NCBI GenBank assembly: GCA_027422505.1
Contig: JAPQWV010000300.1
Coordinates: forward strand, 496,001 to 560,000
From: Craterostigma plantagineum
Taxonomy: Eukaryota; Streptophyta; Magnoliopsida; Lamiales; Linderniaceae
Direction of reading: 5' to 3'
DNA length: 64,000 nt
Part shown: positions 48,761-62,066 of the stretch, piece by piece
Layout: each line of letters opens with the position of its first letter
Position numbering within the stretch: position 1 is the first letter of the stretch
Notes under the pieces: model-generated
What the model was told of the DNA's origin: nothing
Database searches by the model: none
What the model saw: the letters and a program-made list of their open reading frames with translations, nothing else
Made by a program: the position numbers and the translations under genes

Positions 48761-51700
48761 TAAGAAGAAATTGAAATGCAGATTGTGACTGAATTGATTT
48801 GAGTAGGCAAACAATTTACGTGGTTCGGATCTTTTAATCAATCCTACATCCACGGAGAACAATGTAATCACTAATCTATAATCGTCTGATTACAAAATCA
48901 AGAAGATCAAAGATGAATCTTCTGAATGAGAATAGATCAAGCTAACAGAATGGATAGCTGAAGAAGAAGAAGAACTCACACACACACAAATCACGTGAGT
49001 CTTCTATTTATATAAAACTGGCGCCAAACGTCCAAATTTGAGCCCAACTGATGTAATCTGAGCCCAATTAATAAAATCGTCCCTGCTGTCAACGTCTTTA
49101 TTAGTAAAAATGCTACTTCAGCTAAGAACACGTCAGTGATAGCAAAAACGTTGCTCAGCTTAACTGTTCTTCATTTCCCTGTTCCATTGAGCAATTGAAG
49201 TCTACATCAGACTTTATACCAGATTTTGATCATTGCTGTTGATTACTTGCTGGTCGTTATTTACTCCTTTTGATACCCCCCCCCCCCACAAGATGGATGG
49301 TACAGATAAGTACAGACATCTTGAGCAAGAGATCACGCAAAGCTGGCGCAGGTAAAGGCTTTGTGAACACATCATCTAGTTGCAGCTCTGAGCGAACTGG
49401 CAGCAATTTTTCCATTCCATTTGCCACATGATGTCTTATAAAGTGACAGTCGATCTCTATATGCTTGGATCGCTCATGGAATTTGGGGTTTGATGCTAAC
49501 TTTAAAGCTGATTGGTTATCACATAATATGACAGGGATGTGTGCCACTGAGATGTGTAACTCTCCTAACAAGTGTCTGATCCAAAGAACTTCAGCCACCA
49601 CTGCTGCAAATGCTCGATACTCAGCCTCAGTAGAAGATCTGGAAACTGTTGGCTGCCTTTTGGCTTTCCAGGTTACAAGTGAATTCCCCAAAAATGTGCA
49701 AAAACCTGTAACAGATTTTCTTGTGTCTTTACACGTCGCCCAGTCAGCATCTGAGAATGCTTTTAACTCAAAATTTTGCTCTGAATTCAAGAACACTCCT
49801 TGCCCTGGAGAGCCCTTTAGATACCTGAGTAAATGCTGGGCGGCTGCTAAGTGAGCTGTCCTCAGCATGGCCATGTATTGGCTGAGTTTGTGCACGGAAA
49901 AGGCGATGTCAGGCCTTGTAAAAGTCAAGTAGAGAAGCCTCCCCACGAGCCTCCTGTATTGGAAGGGATCTACCAACAATTCACCATCATTCTCTGTGAG
50001 CACTTGAGTTGAATTCATGGGAGTTCCTAGTGGTTTGGCACTGATATACCCAGTGTCTTCAAGTAACTGTAAAGTATACTGTTTCTGCGAAAGGTAGATT
50101 CCTCGATCACTCCTTGCTACCTCCACTCCAAGGAAATATTTTAAATCTCCTAGATCCTTGATCCTAAAGCAAGTGCTGAGAAAAGACTTAGCATTATTGA
50201 TGGCCTGAACTGATGGTCCTGCCAGTAGTATATCGTCCACATAGACCAAGAGAATAACCATTTGATCACCTTCACCTTTCAAGAACAAAGTGTGGTCAGA
50301 TTGAGTTTGGACAAAGCCAAACTCTCTCACAGCGAGGGTGAATTTTTTATTCAATTGTCGGGAGGCTTGTTTCAAGCCATATATGGATTTGGCCAGCTTG
50401 CGTACCACTTTGTCCTTCCCTGATCTTTGATAAGCTGTGTAAAAACCTTGTGGAAGGTCCATATAAACTTCCTCTTCTAATTCTCCATTCAGAAATGCGT
50501 TGTTAACATCCATCTGAATTAAGCTCCATCCAAGCTTTGCGGCCAAAGACAAGATTATTTTGATTGTGCTAGGCTTTGCTACTGGAGCAAAGGTCTCATC
50601 CCCTCTCGTTGGTCGTATCCTTTAGCAACCAACCTAGCTTTATATTTTTCAATCTGTCCCAAGGAGTTATACTTAATCCTGTAAACCCCACGGCTACCAA
50701 TGGCCTTCTTCCCTTTTGGCAGTGTCATGAGTGACCAAGTTTCATTCTCCTCTAAGGCCTTCAACTCTTCCTTCATTGCTTCCATCCACTTGGGTGAGGA
50801 GGCTGCCTGTGCATAAGATTTAGGTTCCTGGCTCAGTGAGCATGCACTGATTGATGTCTGAAACTGGCTTGTGAAGTTCTGGGTGGTGAGTACTTCTGTG
50901 AGAGGGTACATCACCTTCCTTTGCTCAACTCTGTTACATTGATAGTCTCCTAAATAAGAAGGCCTCTTGGACTGTCTGCCAGACCTCGTGTGAAATCCTG
51001 AAGAGCTCTGCTGGTTTTGCTGGTGGGGTGCAGTTTCCTGATGTGAGGCTTGGTCCAGGTTCAAATCTACCTCATTCTGAGTCTCTGTGATTCCTTGAGC
51101 AGTTTGATGCAAACCTTCCAAGTCAGGGGTCTGTTCTTCTGTGTCTGCCTGCTGGTCTACAAGAATCTGGGGTCCTATTGGTTCTTCCTCAGCATAAGAT
51201 GGAAAAGTCCTTGGCAGAACTAAGTCTGAAAAGGGATCTGCTTCTGAAAAACTTGATCCTGACTGCTTCTTCAAAGGCAGAATATCCTCTGCAAACCTCA
51301 CATCTCTTGAGATGAAGACCTTTCTAGTTAACAAGTCCATTACTTTGTACCCCTTGATCCCATTTGGGTAGCCAAGAAATATGCACTCCCTAGCTCTCGG
51401 ATCAAATTTCTTCCTTCCACCTGCAAGAGTAGAGCAAAAGCAAAGACAACCAAAGACACGCAAAGTGTTATAGTCAAATGGTCTTTGGTACATGAGGTCA
51501 TAAGGACTTTTACCATTTAACACTACTGTGGGTGTCCTGTTAATAAGATATGTCGCTGCCAAAGTGCACTCAGACCAGTAATCTATTGGTAAACCAGACT
51601 GAAAGTATAAAGATCGAGCTACATTGAGCAAATGTTGATGCTTTCGCTCTACTACTGAATTTTGTTGCGGTGTTTCTACACATGACAGGTGATGCACTAT

Positions 51701-54271
51701 TCCTTTAGTTTTATACAGATTCATCATGTTAAACTCACGTGCATTATCCGTCCTAATGGTCTTAACTTTCCTACCAAACTGAGTTTCTACTAAGGATAAG
51801 AAAAATGGCAAAACTGTTTGCACCTCTGACTTTTGCTTTATCATAAAAAGCCATGTAAATCTCGAGTAGTCATCAACTATAGTGATGAAATATTGGTGTC
51901 CTAAGTAAGATTGTAAATGGAAAGGACCCCATACATCACAATGTATGAGGTCAAATGGTGAACAAACAGTTTTGTTGTTATTAGGAAAAATGCTTCTCTT
52001 TTGCTTAGCTAGAGGGCATATCTTACATTAAGTGTCTACAGCCTTATCATGCTTCAAATACTGTTTTAACATATCTAAAACTTTGTTGGAAGTGCCAAGC
52101 CTTCTGTGCCAGATATCAGTGGACAGATTAAAGAAAACTGAAGCATCATATGGATTTTCTGGTTTCCTAAAAGCTGAACATGCTTCAATTATGTAAAGCC
52201 CTGCTTCATGCTTACCCTTGCCAATCACTCTCCGTGAATAGTCCTGTATGAAGAAGAAGTTAGGCTCAAAAATGACTTTGCATGAATGGATGTTGACTAA
52301 AGAACTAACTGAAATCAGATTGAAATGAAACTCAGGCACCAATAAGACATCTGTGAGAGTTATGTACTGGTTCAGCTTAAAACTGTCTGCTTCATTGACC
52401 TCAATTACTGAGTTGTCAGGTAAGATTATCTTAGACTTTTCAATTTGATGCAAATTATACAGTAGTTCTCGGTTACCAGACACATGCATGGTTGCTCCAG
52501 AGTCCAATAACCATGTATTATCATGTGACAGTTCAGGGAAATTGCAAGATAAACAGATACCTGCCCTTTTACCTGGCTGTTGGACATACCCTACATTTTC
52601 TGATGCTTGAGTGTTTTCTGATTGGTTGATCAGTGATATCAGGCTTTGCAGTTGCAGAGGAGTAAGCTGAAACTGAATCATTCCATTATTAGCAGAGGAA
52701 TCTTGTGTCTTGGCTGAAGAACCTTGCTGGCCTATGCCTTGTGACATGTCCAGTGCCGATTGGTTTACCCTGACTGATTTGTATTTCAAGTTCTGCCTGA
52801 ATCCCGGTGGATAACCATGCAACTGGTAACAATTCTCAATCGTGTGCCCTTTCTTGTGGCAGTGAGTGCAGATTGGATTCATCAACTCCTTTCTTGGTGC
52901 AAAGTTTGCTTTTCTTGGCTGAAACTGATCATTTTTTGCAACTAGCATTGCCATGTTGTTTACTTGGTCATCACTGCTCCTAACAGCCCCCAACATCATG
53001 GACCTCTGCTTCTCTTCTTGCACAAGTAGTGAGAACACTCTGTTAATCGATGGCAATGGTTTCATGGTCAGTATTTGACCCCTGAGCTGAGAATATGTAT
53101 CATTAAGTCCCATAAGAAACACCATCACATAGTCCTCTTCAAGCTGTGTCTTCATTAGTTTCATTCCTCCGCAAACACACTGACAGGTGGGCAGATAATT
53201 GGCTAACTCCTCCCATAAAGTCTTGAGTTTTGTATAGTAAACAGCCACACTGTTGTTCCCTTGCGCCAAATTAACCAGTTCCCTTTTTAATTGAAATATT
53301 CTTGGCCTATTAGTCTGGCCAAATCTCTCTTGAAGATCTATCCAAACATCTCTTGCTAATGAACTATAAAGTATGCTTGCAGAAATCTCTTTAGAAACCG
53401 AGTTTAAAATCCAAGAAATTACCACGTTGTTAACTCTCTTCCAAGCTGCGAGTTTATCTTTCTCTGTTGCTTCTGGTGGATGGAGATCCCCATTTATAAA
53501 TCCTTCTTTGTTTCGCCCATGAGTGCAATGATCATTGCTCGGCTCCAGGTTGCGTAATTATCACCATTGAGCTGCTCGTGCACAAGAAATTGCCCCGAAG
53601 TGTCATTGGCATTCAAGAAGTATGGATCATTTGTCTGAGCAGCTGGCGTGGAATTTGATGTTGCTCCTACTTCCATGATCGGATCTGAGAAGAATTCAGC
53701 CTATAATAACTGTTGATCGATCTTGTTTGCAGCTGTCGAGTGCTCTGATACCATAAGAAGAAATTGAAATGCATATTGTGACTGAATTGATTTGAGTAGG
53801 CAAACAATTTACGTGGTTCGGATCTTTTAATCAATCCTACATCCACGGAGAACAATGTAATCACTAATCTATAATCGTCTGATTACAAAATTAAGAAGAT
53901 CAAAGATGAATCTTCTGAATGAGAACAGATCAAGCTAACAGAATGGATAGCTGAAGAAGAAGAACTCACACACACACAAATCACGTGAGTCTTCTATTTA
54001 TATAAAACTGGCGCCAAACGTTCCAAACGTTATTTGAGCCCAACTGATGTAATCTGAGCCCAATTAATAAATCGTCCCTGCTGTCAACGTCTTTATTAGT
54101 AAAAATGCTACTTCAGCTAAGAACGTGTCAGTGATAGCAAAAACGTTGCTCAGCTTAACTGTTATTCATTTCCCTGTTCCATTGAGCAATTGAAGTCTAC
54201 ATCAGACTTTATACCAGACTTTTGATCATTGCTGTTGATTACTTGCTGATCGTTATTTACTCCTTTTGATA
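48761..54271 (-). mobile_element. Ty1-copia retrotransposon, complete structure
   Basis: LTRs 48761-49275 and 53755-54271 (plus-strand ends TAAGAAG and TTTTGATA) are flanked by the exact 5-bp duplication TGGTG (48756-48760 and 54272-54276). A primer-binding site (complement of 53743-53754) and a G-rich polypurine tract (complement of 49276-49287) are present. The LTRs are very similar but differ by several substitutions and small indels, so it is older than the element at 39844. Confidence 0.94.
49276..53676 (-). pseudogene. Copia gag-pol, few lesions
   Basis: Gag starts at 53676 (NDPYFLNANDTSGQ). A frameshift near 53500-53520 precedes the rest of gag (WILNSVSKEIS). Then follow the CCHC knuckle CTHCHKKGHTIENC, protease LLDSGAT and pre-integrase DIWHRRLG. 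A TAA at 52028-52030 interrupts the integrase before CKICPLAKQ, in the same frame. Integrase (RTDNAREF, VERKHQHLL), a diverse linker and RT N-terminus follow. A frameshift lies near 50560-50600, then QMDVNNAFLNG, YVDDILLAG and a full RNase H to [13 protein letters not shown]. Three lesions are enough to abolish a single polyprotein, but every domain is otherwise readable. Confidence 0.9.
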
Positions 54272-54276
54272 TGGTG

Positions 54277-55700
54277 TAGTACTTGCTCCCTTCACAAGCA
54301 AGCTCATGTTAGAATAAGATGCTATAGTGTTACTACCAATTAGTTGCTCAACAAAAAGCCTCTACACGTAAACACATATCACACACAAGTAATTATGAAG
54401 CCAGCTTTAATTACAGGGCATGGCTAATTTTCTCAGAAATTCTATCAAAAATCTCAGAAATTTATTTTCTTCTAATGAAGTACATCGTCGTCCCTTCTTT
54501 GAATATCAAACTTGCGGAGAACCCTAAGCGACAATTTAATCCCCATCGACGAATAATGTCTTGGTCGTTCGAAGACACTGATATGCATGAAAATAAGGCT
54601 TTAAAATGTTATACAAAAATGCATTGTAATCTAACGGCAATAATAAGTAAAATACTACTTATTTAAGCTCTAAAGCATCTCTGTACTCAAAAGCATAAAA
54701 AATACAGTTAATTTACGCAATAACACAATTTTTATAGTGTTTTTACTTCAATCCGTAAACCTATTTGTACATTAATTTTTAACAACTTATTAGCACTCTT
54801 TTCTACATTAAATTAAATTCCTATTTACTACTATCATAATTGACTCATCAAAGTTTATATTATAATGATTAAAAAGTCAATATATTCTAATATTGATATT
54901 TAAAATTAAGTTAAATAATAAAATTAGCATATTTATTTAATAATAATTTTAAATTAAATGGAAAATATCAATAAACAAAAGAAAACTACAATTATTTTTA
55001 CTTAAGAATATCAAATATTTTTAAACATATAGTAAATATATTTTATTAAATAAAATATAAAAATCTAGTTTTGTGTTGTACTCTACAACTAGAGTATCTC
55101 CGCTCATCAACACAATATTATTGTTAAATATTGAATCTCATTGAAAGCAGTGATACTCTATTTTTATATTACACACTATTTTTAACATCAAAATAATGTC
55201 TTAAGTTTTATTTTTTATTTAAGAAATTATAATTATATTTAAATAGTTTAGAGTATTGTACTAATAAACTAAACATAACGTCCCTTATACTTATTGATAT
55301 TTTCATAGTTAAATTTATTAAAACTATAATTAGAAAATGCTAATTATAATTAAATTAATATCAAATATTTATAATTGTTATGTCATGACTTTTTAATAAA
55401 TATATTAAGTTTCTTAAATTAATAAATTACTATATTATTATAGCGAGATGCTCTACATAAATAATTCATCATACTACAACTTGAGTTGTTTTTAATCTTT
55501 TATATCTTCGCATCGTAGGATGAATCTCAAGAGTACCCTTGCCACTTGATTGTGGATTCGCATGTTGCGTAAGTAGGCATAATTATACTAGATTGTTTTA
55601 CCATATATGATTTCAGTTAACAACGGATATTATCATATATGATCTCAACCACTAATTAGTTGTTCTACACACAATTGACGAACGGTATGTTATAAACGGT
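54277..55700. other. AT-rich intergenic DNA
   Basis: No gene recognised. The first 300 bp may be residual flank of the CACTA region. From about 55555 it aligns with the upstream region of RING copy 1. Confidence 0.45.
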
Positions 55701-55830
55701 CATATAATTGATGATCTTACCATATATATACGAAATTAGGGTTTCTTTTAACTCACGACGCGTATATTTACCGTTGGTAATAAAAGATCTCTCCCTCCTT
55801 AAAATAAGGAAAAAACCTTCCTGTAACGCT

Positions 55831-55838
55831 TATAAATA
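55831..55838 (+). promoter_or_regulatory. TATA box of RING copy 2
   Basis: TATAAATA between AACGCT and CCCACAC. The same flanks in copy 1 (39095-39108) are joined without it. Confidence 0.75.
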
Positions 55839-55994
55839 CCCACACTTCACATCACAAAGAAAAATCGTCATCGTTCACTCGTTTATTCTCTCGCTCGCTC
55901 TCTCAATCAGAATAAATTTTCAATCGATTGGTTTAGAAGAGATTTTTTAGCAGAAAGAAAAAAGTTTTCGTCTTCAATTGTTGGTAATAAACAA

Positions 55995-56489
55995 ATGGCT
56001 GCTGCTGCTTCTTCATCTCCAGTGAATAATATCGCCGACTTCGCTCGTCGAAGGCTAAACCCTTTAGCGCAACCTTTTATTCCACCAAGAATTCAGATGA
56101 TCGATCGTATCAATAATAGACATTCTTGGCTCCCTTATTACAACATCGGTCATTATTATGTGGAAGATGGTACTTTGATCTTCGAAGGAAGACCAATTGA
56201 AGAAGAGCAACAAAGAAGAATAACGAGAAGAAGAAACGAAGGCTGTTTATCCGAAGAAGAACTGAAGAGGTGCGTTGAAGTGAAGAAGACTGCGCCCGGC
56301 GAAGGCGATTTATGCGCAATTTGTCAAGACGATTTAACGCTTCTTAGAGATGGTCTGAAGAAGAAGAAGAAGAAGATTGGAGTTATATCTCCTTGTCGGC
56401 ACGAATTTCACTACAGCTGCGTGGCAAAATGGCTTTTAGAGTACGGAAATTCGTGTCCTCTTTGCAAGGCAAAACTTCGCCCTTTTTGA
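55995..56489 (+). CDS. RING-H2 finger protein, copy 2
   Basis: Single exon, 164 codons. An Ala/Ser-rich start leads to a conserved LNPLAQPFIPP segment, an acidic/arginine-rich stretch (EEEQQRRITRRRNEGCLSEEELKRC), and a C-terminal RING-H2: CAICQDD, CRHEFHYSC, CPLCKAK, ending LRPF. All eight ligands (C-C-C-H-H-C-C-C) are present, so it is a probable E3 ubiquitin ligase of the small RING-H2 class; the target is unknown. A lysine run (GLKKKKKKIG) inside the finger is longer than in copy 1. It has a TATA box and a block upstream (about 55748-55808) conserved with copy 1, suggesting shared ancestral regulation. Confidence 0.9.
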   Translation: MAAAASSSPVNNIADFARRRLNPLAQPFIPPRIQMIDRINNRHSWLPYYNIGHYYVEDGTLIFEGRPIEEEQQRRITRRRNEGCLSEEELKRCVEVKKTAPGEGDLCAICQDDLTLLRDGLKKKKKKIGVISPCRHEFHYSCVAKWLLEYGNSCPLCKAKLRPF

Positions 56490-57204
56490 TAATATTTCTA
56501 CCTTTTTTGTTTGATTTGACATTTTATATCAAATAGTTTTTTGTGATTGTCTGTTATCTTAGTTTTGGAACGCACGTTAACTTCCTCGTAATGTGATTGC
56601 CAATCATCATTTTTGTTTTTAGTACTACACATTTATTTTTTTTTTTTTTTCCTAATAGCAATGAAATATCATCGCCTTTCTCTTTAAGACTCCAAGATTT
56701 ATTAGTTGCGATTTCATAAAGTCCAATAGAAACTACAACTTTGGGCAACGATGTCAAGATATGGCGATTTTTTTGCATTTCAAAGAAAACCACTTAACTT
56801 GTGCAATGATGAAGATTTGTAAGGATTTATGATTAATAAAGCTATATAAAAATATATGGTCTCTCATGTCAAAAACAGACTCGATGTGTTTCAACAAAAA
56901 TGATAAATACAGAGAAGTGGGTCGAAAATAAATTATGATTCCATCCTACCGGAATGTGAAAACTGATTAAACTCTGTTTTATTCGACACATCATAAAGAT
57001 TTAAATTTTTCGATGACGTGTTAAAAATCCAACTTAAGTCCAACGAAGTCCGATTGCTTCCTAATAGCAAAAATGTAGGGAAAACATACCTAAATTTGTA
57101 ATAACAAATTCGATCCACTCCTCTCAAACTTTAACTTTTTTTTTTTTTTTATGTGAACTTTTTAATGTGAACTTTTTATATATTAATGTTGTGCATAAGA
57201 ATAC
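56490..57204. other. RING copy 2 downstream region
   Basis: AT-rich, no gene. The first 130 bp align with the sequence downstream of RING copy 1 up to the young copia's insertion point, showing that the duplication included the 3' flank. Confidence 0.5.
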
Positions 57205-60200
57205 TATTGAGAGGAGAGAGAAAAGATGTAAATAAAATTCCTTCAGTAAAGAATTGAAAATTACATGTTACAGCGAAGCATTATTTATACAAGTGAAAAC
57301 GCGCCAATCTAACCGTTAGAATACACCGACTATAGAGTTATACTATAACGCTAATAAAACAATCACGATATTAGAATATGCTATCCTTCTATTTCAGATA
57401 ACTCAGCCGTTGATCCAATACCCGCCCCACAAAGTGGACGATATATATTTATGACGGACACTTTGGATAGCAGGAAGAGAAGTTGAGGTCCGGACAATGG
57501 TTTGGTGAACATGTCCGCAAGTTGAAGGGCGGAACTGATAGGGAGAAGCTTGAAGTTCCCAAGCTGAATGTGATGTCTGATAAAGTGCGCCTCAATTTCG
57601 ATATGTTTCGTCCTTTCATGAAATTTCGGATTTAAGGCTAATTGGACAGCAGATCGATTATCACAGTAAATGATGGGAGTTGATCCCTTGCCAACTCCAA
57701 AGTCGGACAGAAGCTGCTGAAGCCAAAGTATCTCTGTCGCCAATGAACCAATCGCTCGGTACTCAGCTTCTGTTGATGAGCGCGATACAGTTGATTGCTT
57801 CTTAACCTTCCAGGAAACTAAAGAATGCCCTATGAACGTACAGAACCCGGTGACCGATCGCCTAGTGTCTGAGCATGTGGCCCAGTCTGAATCGGAGAAG
57901 CCTTTTATGTGAATTGGTGAGTCATATGGCATGAGCAGTCCCTGGCCAGGAGACCCCTTGAGATAGCGAAGAAGGTGCCGAAGTGCCACAAGGTGAGGAG
58001 TCCTTGGGTTTGAGACAAATTGGCTTAGCTTGTTAACAGCAAAACATATGTCTGGGCGAGTGAACGTGAGATACAACAGTTTCCCAATTATCTGCCTGTA
58101 TTGAGTTGCATTGTCCAGTTTCTCTCCATCCGTTTCTGTGAGCTGTTGGCTGGGGTTCATTGGGGTTGAAACTGGTTTTGATGCCAAATAACCAGTGTCT
58201 TCAAGTAACTTGAGGGTGTATAGACGTTGAGAGACAGAGATCCCTTGTTCAACCTTGGCTATCTCCAAACCTAAGAAAAATCTCAAACACCCAAGGTCCT
58301 TTAGTTTGAACTGATGTTGTAAGAAAGTCTTGACCTCGTTTATATCACTTATAGATGGACCTGTGATGACAATGTCATCAACATAGACCAATAAGGCTAG
58401 AAACCGAGGACCTGACCCTTTGACAAACAAAGTGTGATCTGAATTAGCTTGATGAAAACCGAAAGTTACCAGAGCCTCAGTGAATTTAGCATTCCACTGA
58501 CGGGATGCTTGTTTTAGACCATATATAGCTTTATGGAGAAGACAAACCTGTTTACCATTTGAGGAAATGTTGTTGGCTTTATAGCCCGGTGGTAGGTCCA
58601 TGAAAACCTCCTCATAAAGGTCCCCATTCAAGAAAGCATTATTTATGTCTAATTGGAAAAGATGCCACCTTTGTGATGCAGCTAGTGACAAGAGAACCCT
58701 AACCGTGGTAGGCTTAGCAACGGGCGAGAAGGTATCGATGTAGTCAATTCCTTTTACCCTTTCATACCCGTGGAAATGTGCCTTCATCAAACATGACATC
58801 TCTAGAAATAATGATTTCATTGGTCTGAAGATCCAGCACCTTATACCCTTTCATACCTGTGGGATATCCTATGAATATGCATTTCCTAGCTCTAGGTGCA
58901 AACTTATCTCTATTAATATTAATGGTAGAGGCATAGCAAAGGCAGCCAAATGCTCGAAGTAGATTATAATTCATGGCCTTTGAAAACAGCAGCTCATATG
59001 GAGATTTATGATGCAAAACAGGTGAAGGTAATCTATTGATAAGAAATGTAGCAGTTAAGATGCATTCAGACCAAAAGGATTTCGATAAACCTGACTGAAA
59101 TCGAAGAGCTCGTGCTACATTTAGCAAGTGTTGGCGCTTCCTCTCCACCACAGAGTTTTGTTGAGGTGTATATGCGCAGCTAAACTGGTGTAATATCCCT
59201 TTTGACTGCAATAAATGTGTGAGCTGAAGTTCCTTGGCATTGTCAGAACGGATCACCTTGATTCGTGCCTTAAACTGTGTTTCTATAAGTTTGCAAAAGT
59301 ATTCCATAATGGCAGGAACCTCAGATTTAAGTTTCATTAAAAACACCCAAGTGAACCTACTATGATCGTCTACAATTGTTAAGAAAAATCTGTGATCATC
59401 AATCTAAGGGATATGAAATGGCCCCCACACATCGCAATGAATTAAATCAAAACATGAAGAGGAAAAATTGTTAGCAGAGTCAAAAGATAGCCTTCTTTGC
59501 TTAGCCATCTGGCAGATATTACACAAAAGATCAGTTCTGTAGTCTTTACAATTGAGAGCATTTCTCATTCTATCTATTACTTTGTATGAGGGATGCCCAA
59601 GCCTATGATGCCATGTGTCTATTGAGACTCTATTTAGGAAAGCATGCAAGGAACTGTGATCAGCTAGCTCAGCAATGGTTTCTCCTTTCAAGACATAAAG
59701 TCCATCTCGAAGTCTACCCTTGCCAATCACAGCTTGTAATTTGGTGTCCTGTATCAAGAACTGATCAGCTGAAAAAGTAACCTTAATGTTCTTGTTAGCT
59801 GTTATGCTTGACACAGATAATAAATTGAAATTAAACTCAGGAACATAGAGAACATTTTCAAGTATTAGATTCTTGCTAACTCTGATATTGCCTGCCTTAT
59901 GAGACTGCATTGATGTTTTATTCGGCAGAAAGATGTTAGTGCATGGTATTTCATAGCACGTTAGATATAGGGTTAAATCATGACATATATGGCGTGATGC
60001 ACCAGAATCAACTAACCACAAGACATCTCTATCTTGATCAGGAATATTAAAGGTATAACAAAAACCTGGTCCTTGACTGTCCGAGCAGGTCATTGCATCT
60101 GATTGTGAGCTGCCTGGGATTGGTTGGCTTAAGAGATGCTTCAAGTGTTGAATCTGATGAGGATTGAGTTGATGCAGAAGATCACCAGCAGAAGGAAGAT

Positions 60201-61569
60201 CAATGCTTGCGTTACCTTGGGCTGCTGACAGTATGACTGGTGACTCAGTTGAGACATGATTTGCCCGAGAAATGAATCTGCTTCTTGGCTTGAATCCTGG
60301 CGGATAGCCATGAAGTTTGTAGCATGTTTCCACTGTATGCCCAACTTTATTGCAATGAATACACAGAGGTCTATTGCTGTCTTTCTTCTGCCCTGTGATC
60401 GCCATTCCTTTTGAGTGTTCTGAAAGGTTATTCATCGGGTTCTTGTTTACCAGCATTGCCATAGGTCTCATCATATCTGACGATGAGTTTGCAATATGTC
60501 TCTGTTTTTCCTCTTGCACAACAAGCGAAAAGACTCTATTGATATGGGGCAGAGGGTCCATCATTAAAATCTGACTTCTAACCTGATTGTAGGAATCATT
60601 TAACCCCATAAAAAAACGCCCAGACATATTCTTGATCAATAAACTCCTTCGTGCGGCATCTTGTATGAGCTGTTTTACACGAGCACCCTACGCAGCAACA
60701 TGGTGGTCTGAAATTGTTCATTTCTTCCCAAAGACCCTTAAGACTAGTGAAGTAAACGGCCACTGAGGACTGATTCTGTTTCAGGTTTGATAGATCTTTC
60801 ATGAGCTGAAAGATTCGTGGACCATTTGATTCTTGGAAGCGTTGCCTGAGATCATCCCAAATATCCTTTGCCGAATCTGAGTAGAGAACACTCGCAGAAA
60901 TTTCCTTAGAAACTGAGTTCAGTATCCATGAGATGATGATATCGTTGTTCCTTTTCCAAGCTTGATATTTGCGATCCTCCGCGTCAGGTTTAGCGATTGT
61001 TCCATCGATGAAACCAAATTTGCTTTTGACTGATAATGCTATGGTCATCAATCTTGCCCATGAGGAATAATTATCTCTAGTGAGAGATTGATGCACAAGC
61101 ACTAAACCTGTATTGTCTGAGTGATGGAGATAAAAGGGATTCAATTGCTCGTCGGCGAAAGATTCATTTGTGATGAGTTTCGCGCCATCTTCCTTGCTCT
61201 TTTCTGAGGATGGATCAGCCATGGATTTTGATTGGAATGAATCTCTTTAGGATCGAACAAGAATGATGTATCAAGAACACGCTTCTTGAGATTTCTTGAT
61301 CTATTGAAAAACTAAAGAGGAATGAATTGAATGATTATGATCGGAGTTTCTTTAAGCAGCGTTTAACGCTCTGATACCATATTGAGAAGAGAGAAAAGAT
61401 GTAAATAAAATTCCTTCAGTAAAGAATTGAAAATTACATGTTACAGCGAAGCATTATTTATACAAGTGAAAACACCGACTATAGAGTTATACTATAACGC
61501 TAATAAAACAATCACGATATTAGAATATGCTATCCTTCTATTTCAGATAACTCAGCCGTTGATCCAATA
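57205..61569 (-). mobile_element. Ty1-copia retrotransposon with short LTRs
   Basis: LTRs 57205-57420 (216 bp) and 61380-61569 (190 bp), plus-strand ends TATTGAGA and GATCCAATA, lie between exact 5-bp duplications AATAC (57200-57204 and 61570-61574). The second LTR lacks a 24-bp block of the first. A primer-binding site (TGGTATCAGAGC) adjoins the 61380 LTR on the complement. An internal deletion makes the element shorter (4.37 kb) than its relatives. Confidence 0.93.
57381..61222 (-). pseudogene. Copia gag-pol with internal deletion
   Basis: Gag opens at 61222 (NPFYLHHSDNTG, WILNSVSKEIS) and changes frame near 60600-60640. Then come the CCHC knuckle CIHCNKVGHTVETC, protease LVDSGAS and WHHRLGHPS. 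A TAG at 59404-59406 breaks the integrase after HCDVWGPFHIP; the frame resumes with integrase ([19 protein letters not shown]). At about 58790 the integrase C-terminus (SRDVMFDEG) is joined directly to RT (GIDYIDTFSPVAKP). The linker and first RT block (the CKWVYK...KARLVAKG region seen in relatives) have been deleted. RT (QLDINNAFLNG, YVDDIVITG) and RNase H are then open to the stop at 57381, inside the LTR. Confidence 0.9.
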
Positions 61570-62009
61570 AATACTCTCGACCACCAATTTAATAAAGCTT
61601 TCACTAATATCTTATAAGAGCGAAATCGGACTAGATAGAAGGAACATGTTTCAAATAAATAATATAATATCAAAAATTGTGAGGAAAATGGTGATGGTTT
61701 TCCATGATTTTAACTATAAGATAATTAAAGTTTAGTTTTCTTTTCTTTCCCTCGCGTATTTCTCTAATCAACGGAACATAAAAGTATTTAGTTTTTCTTT
61801 TTCATTTCTGTTCCTTTACTCACTAAAATCCAAACCAAACACACCCTTAACGCTTATGTAGATAAGAGAAAAATCACATATGGTGTGTTAAACATAAAAA
61901 GATAAGATCTCTCTATAGGATAAGATCTCAATAAATGGAGAGATATTCCCTCCTTAATTGTTGTGATATTCCTCCTTGATTTCAGCCATACATGTATCTT
62001 TCCAATTGC

Positions 62010-62011
<2 letters not shown>

Positions 62012-62052
<41 letters not shown>
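62012..62052. repeat. (AT)n microsatellite
   Basis: About 20 AT units immediately upstream of the degenerate copia gag. Confidence 0.95.
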
Positions 62053-62056
<4 letters not shown>

Positions 62057-62066
62057 TACAAGACCT

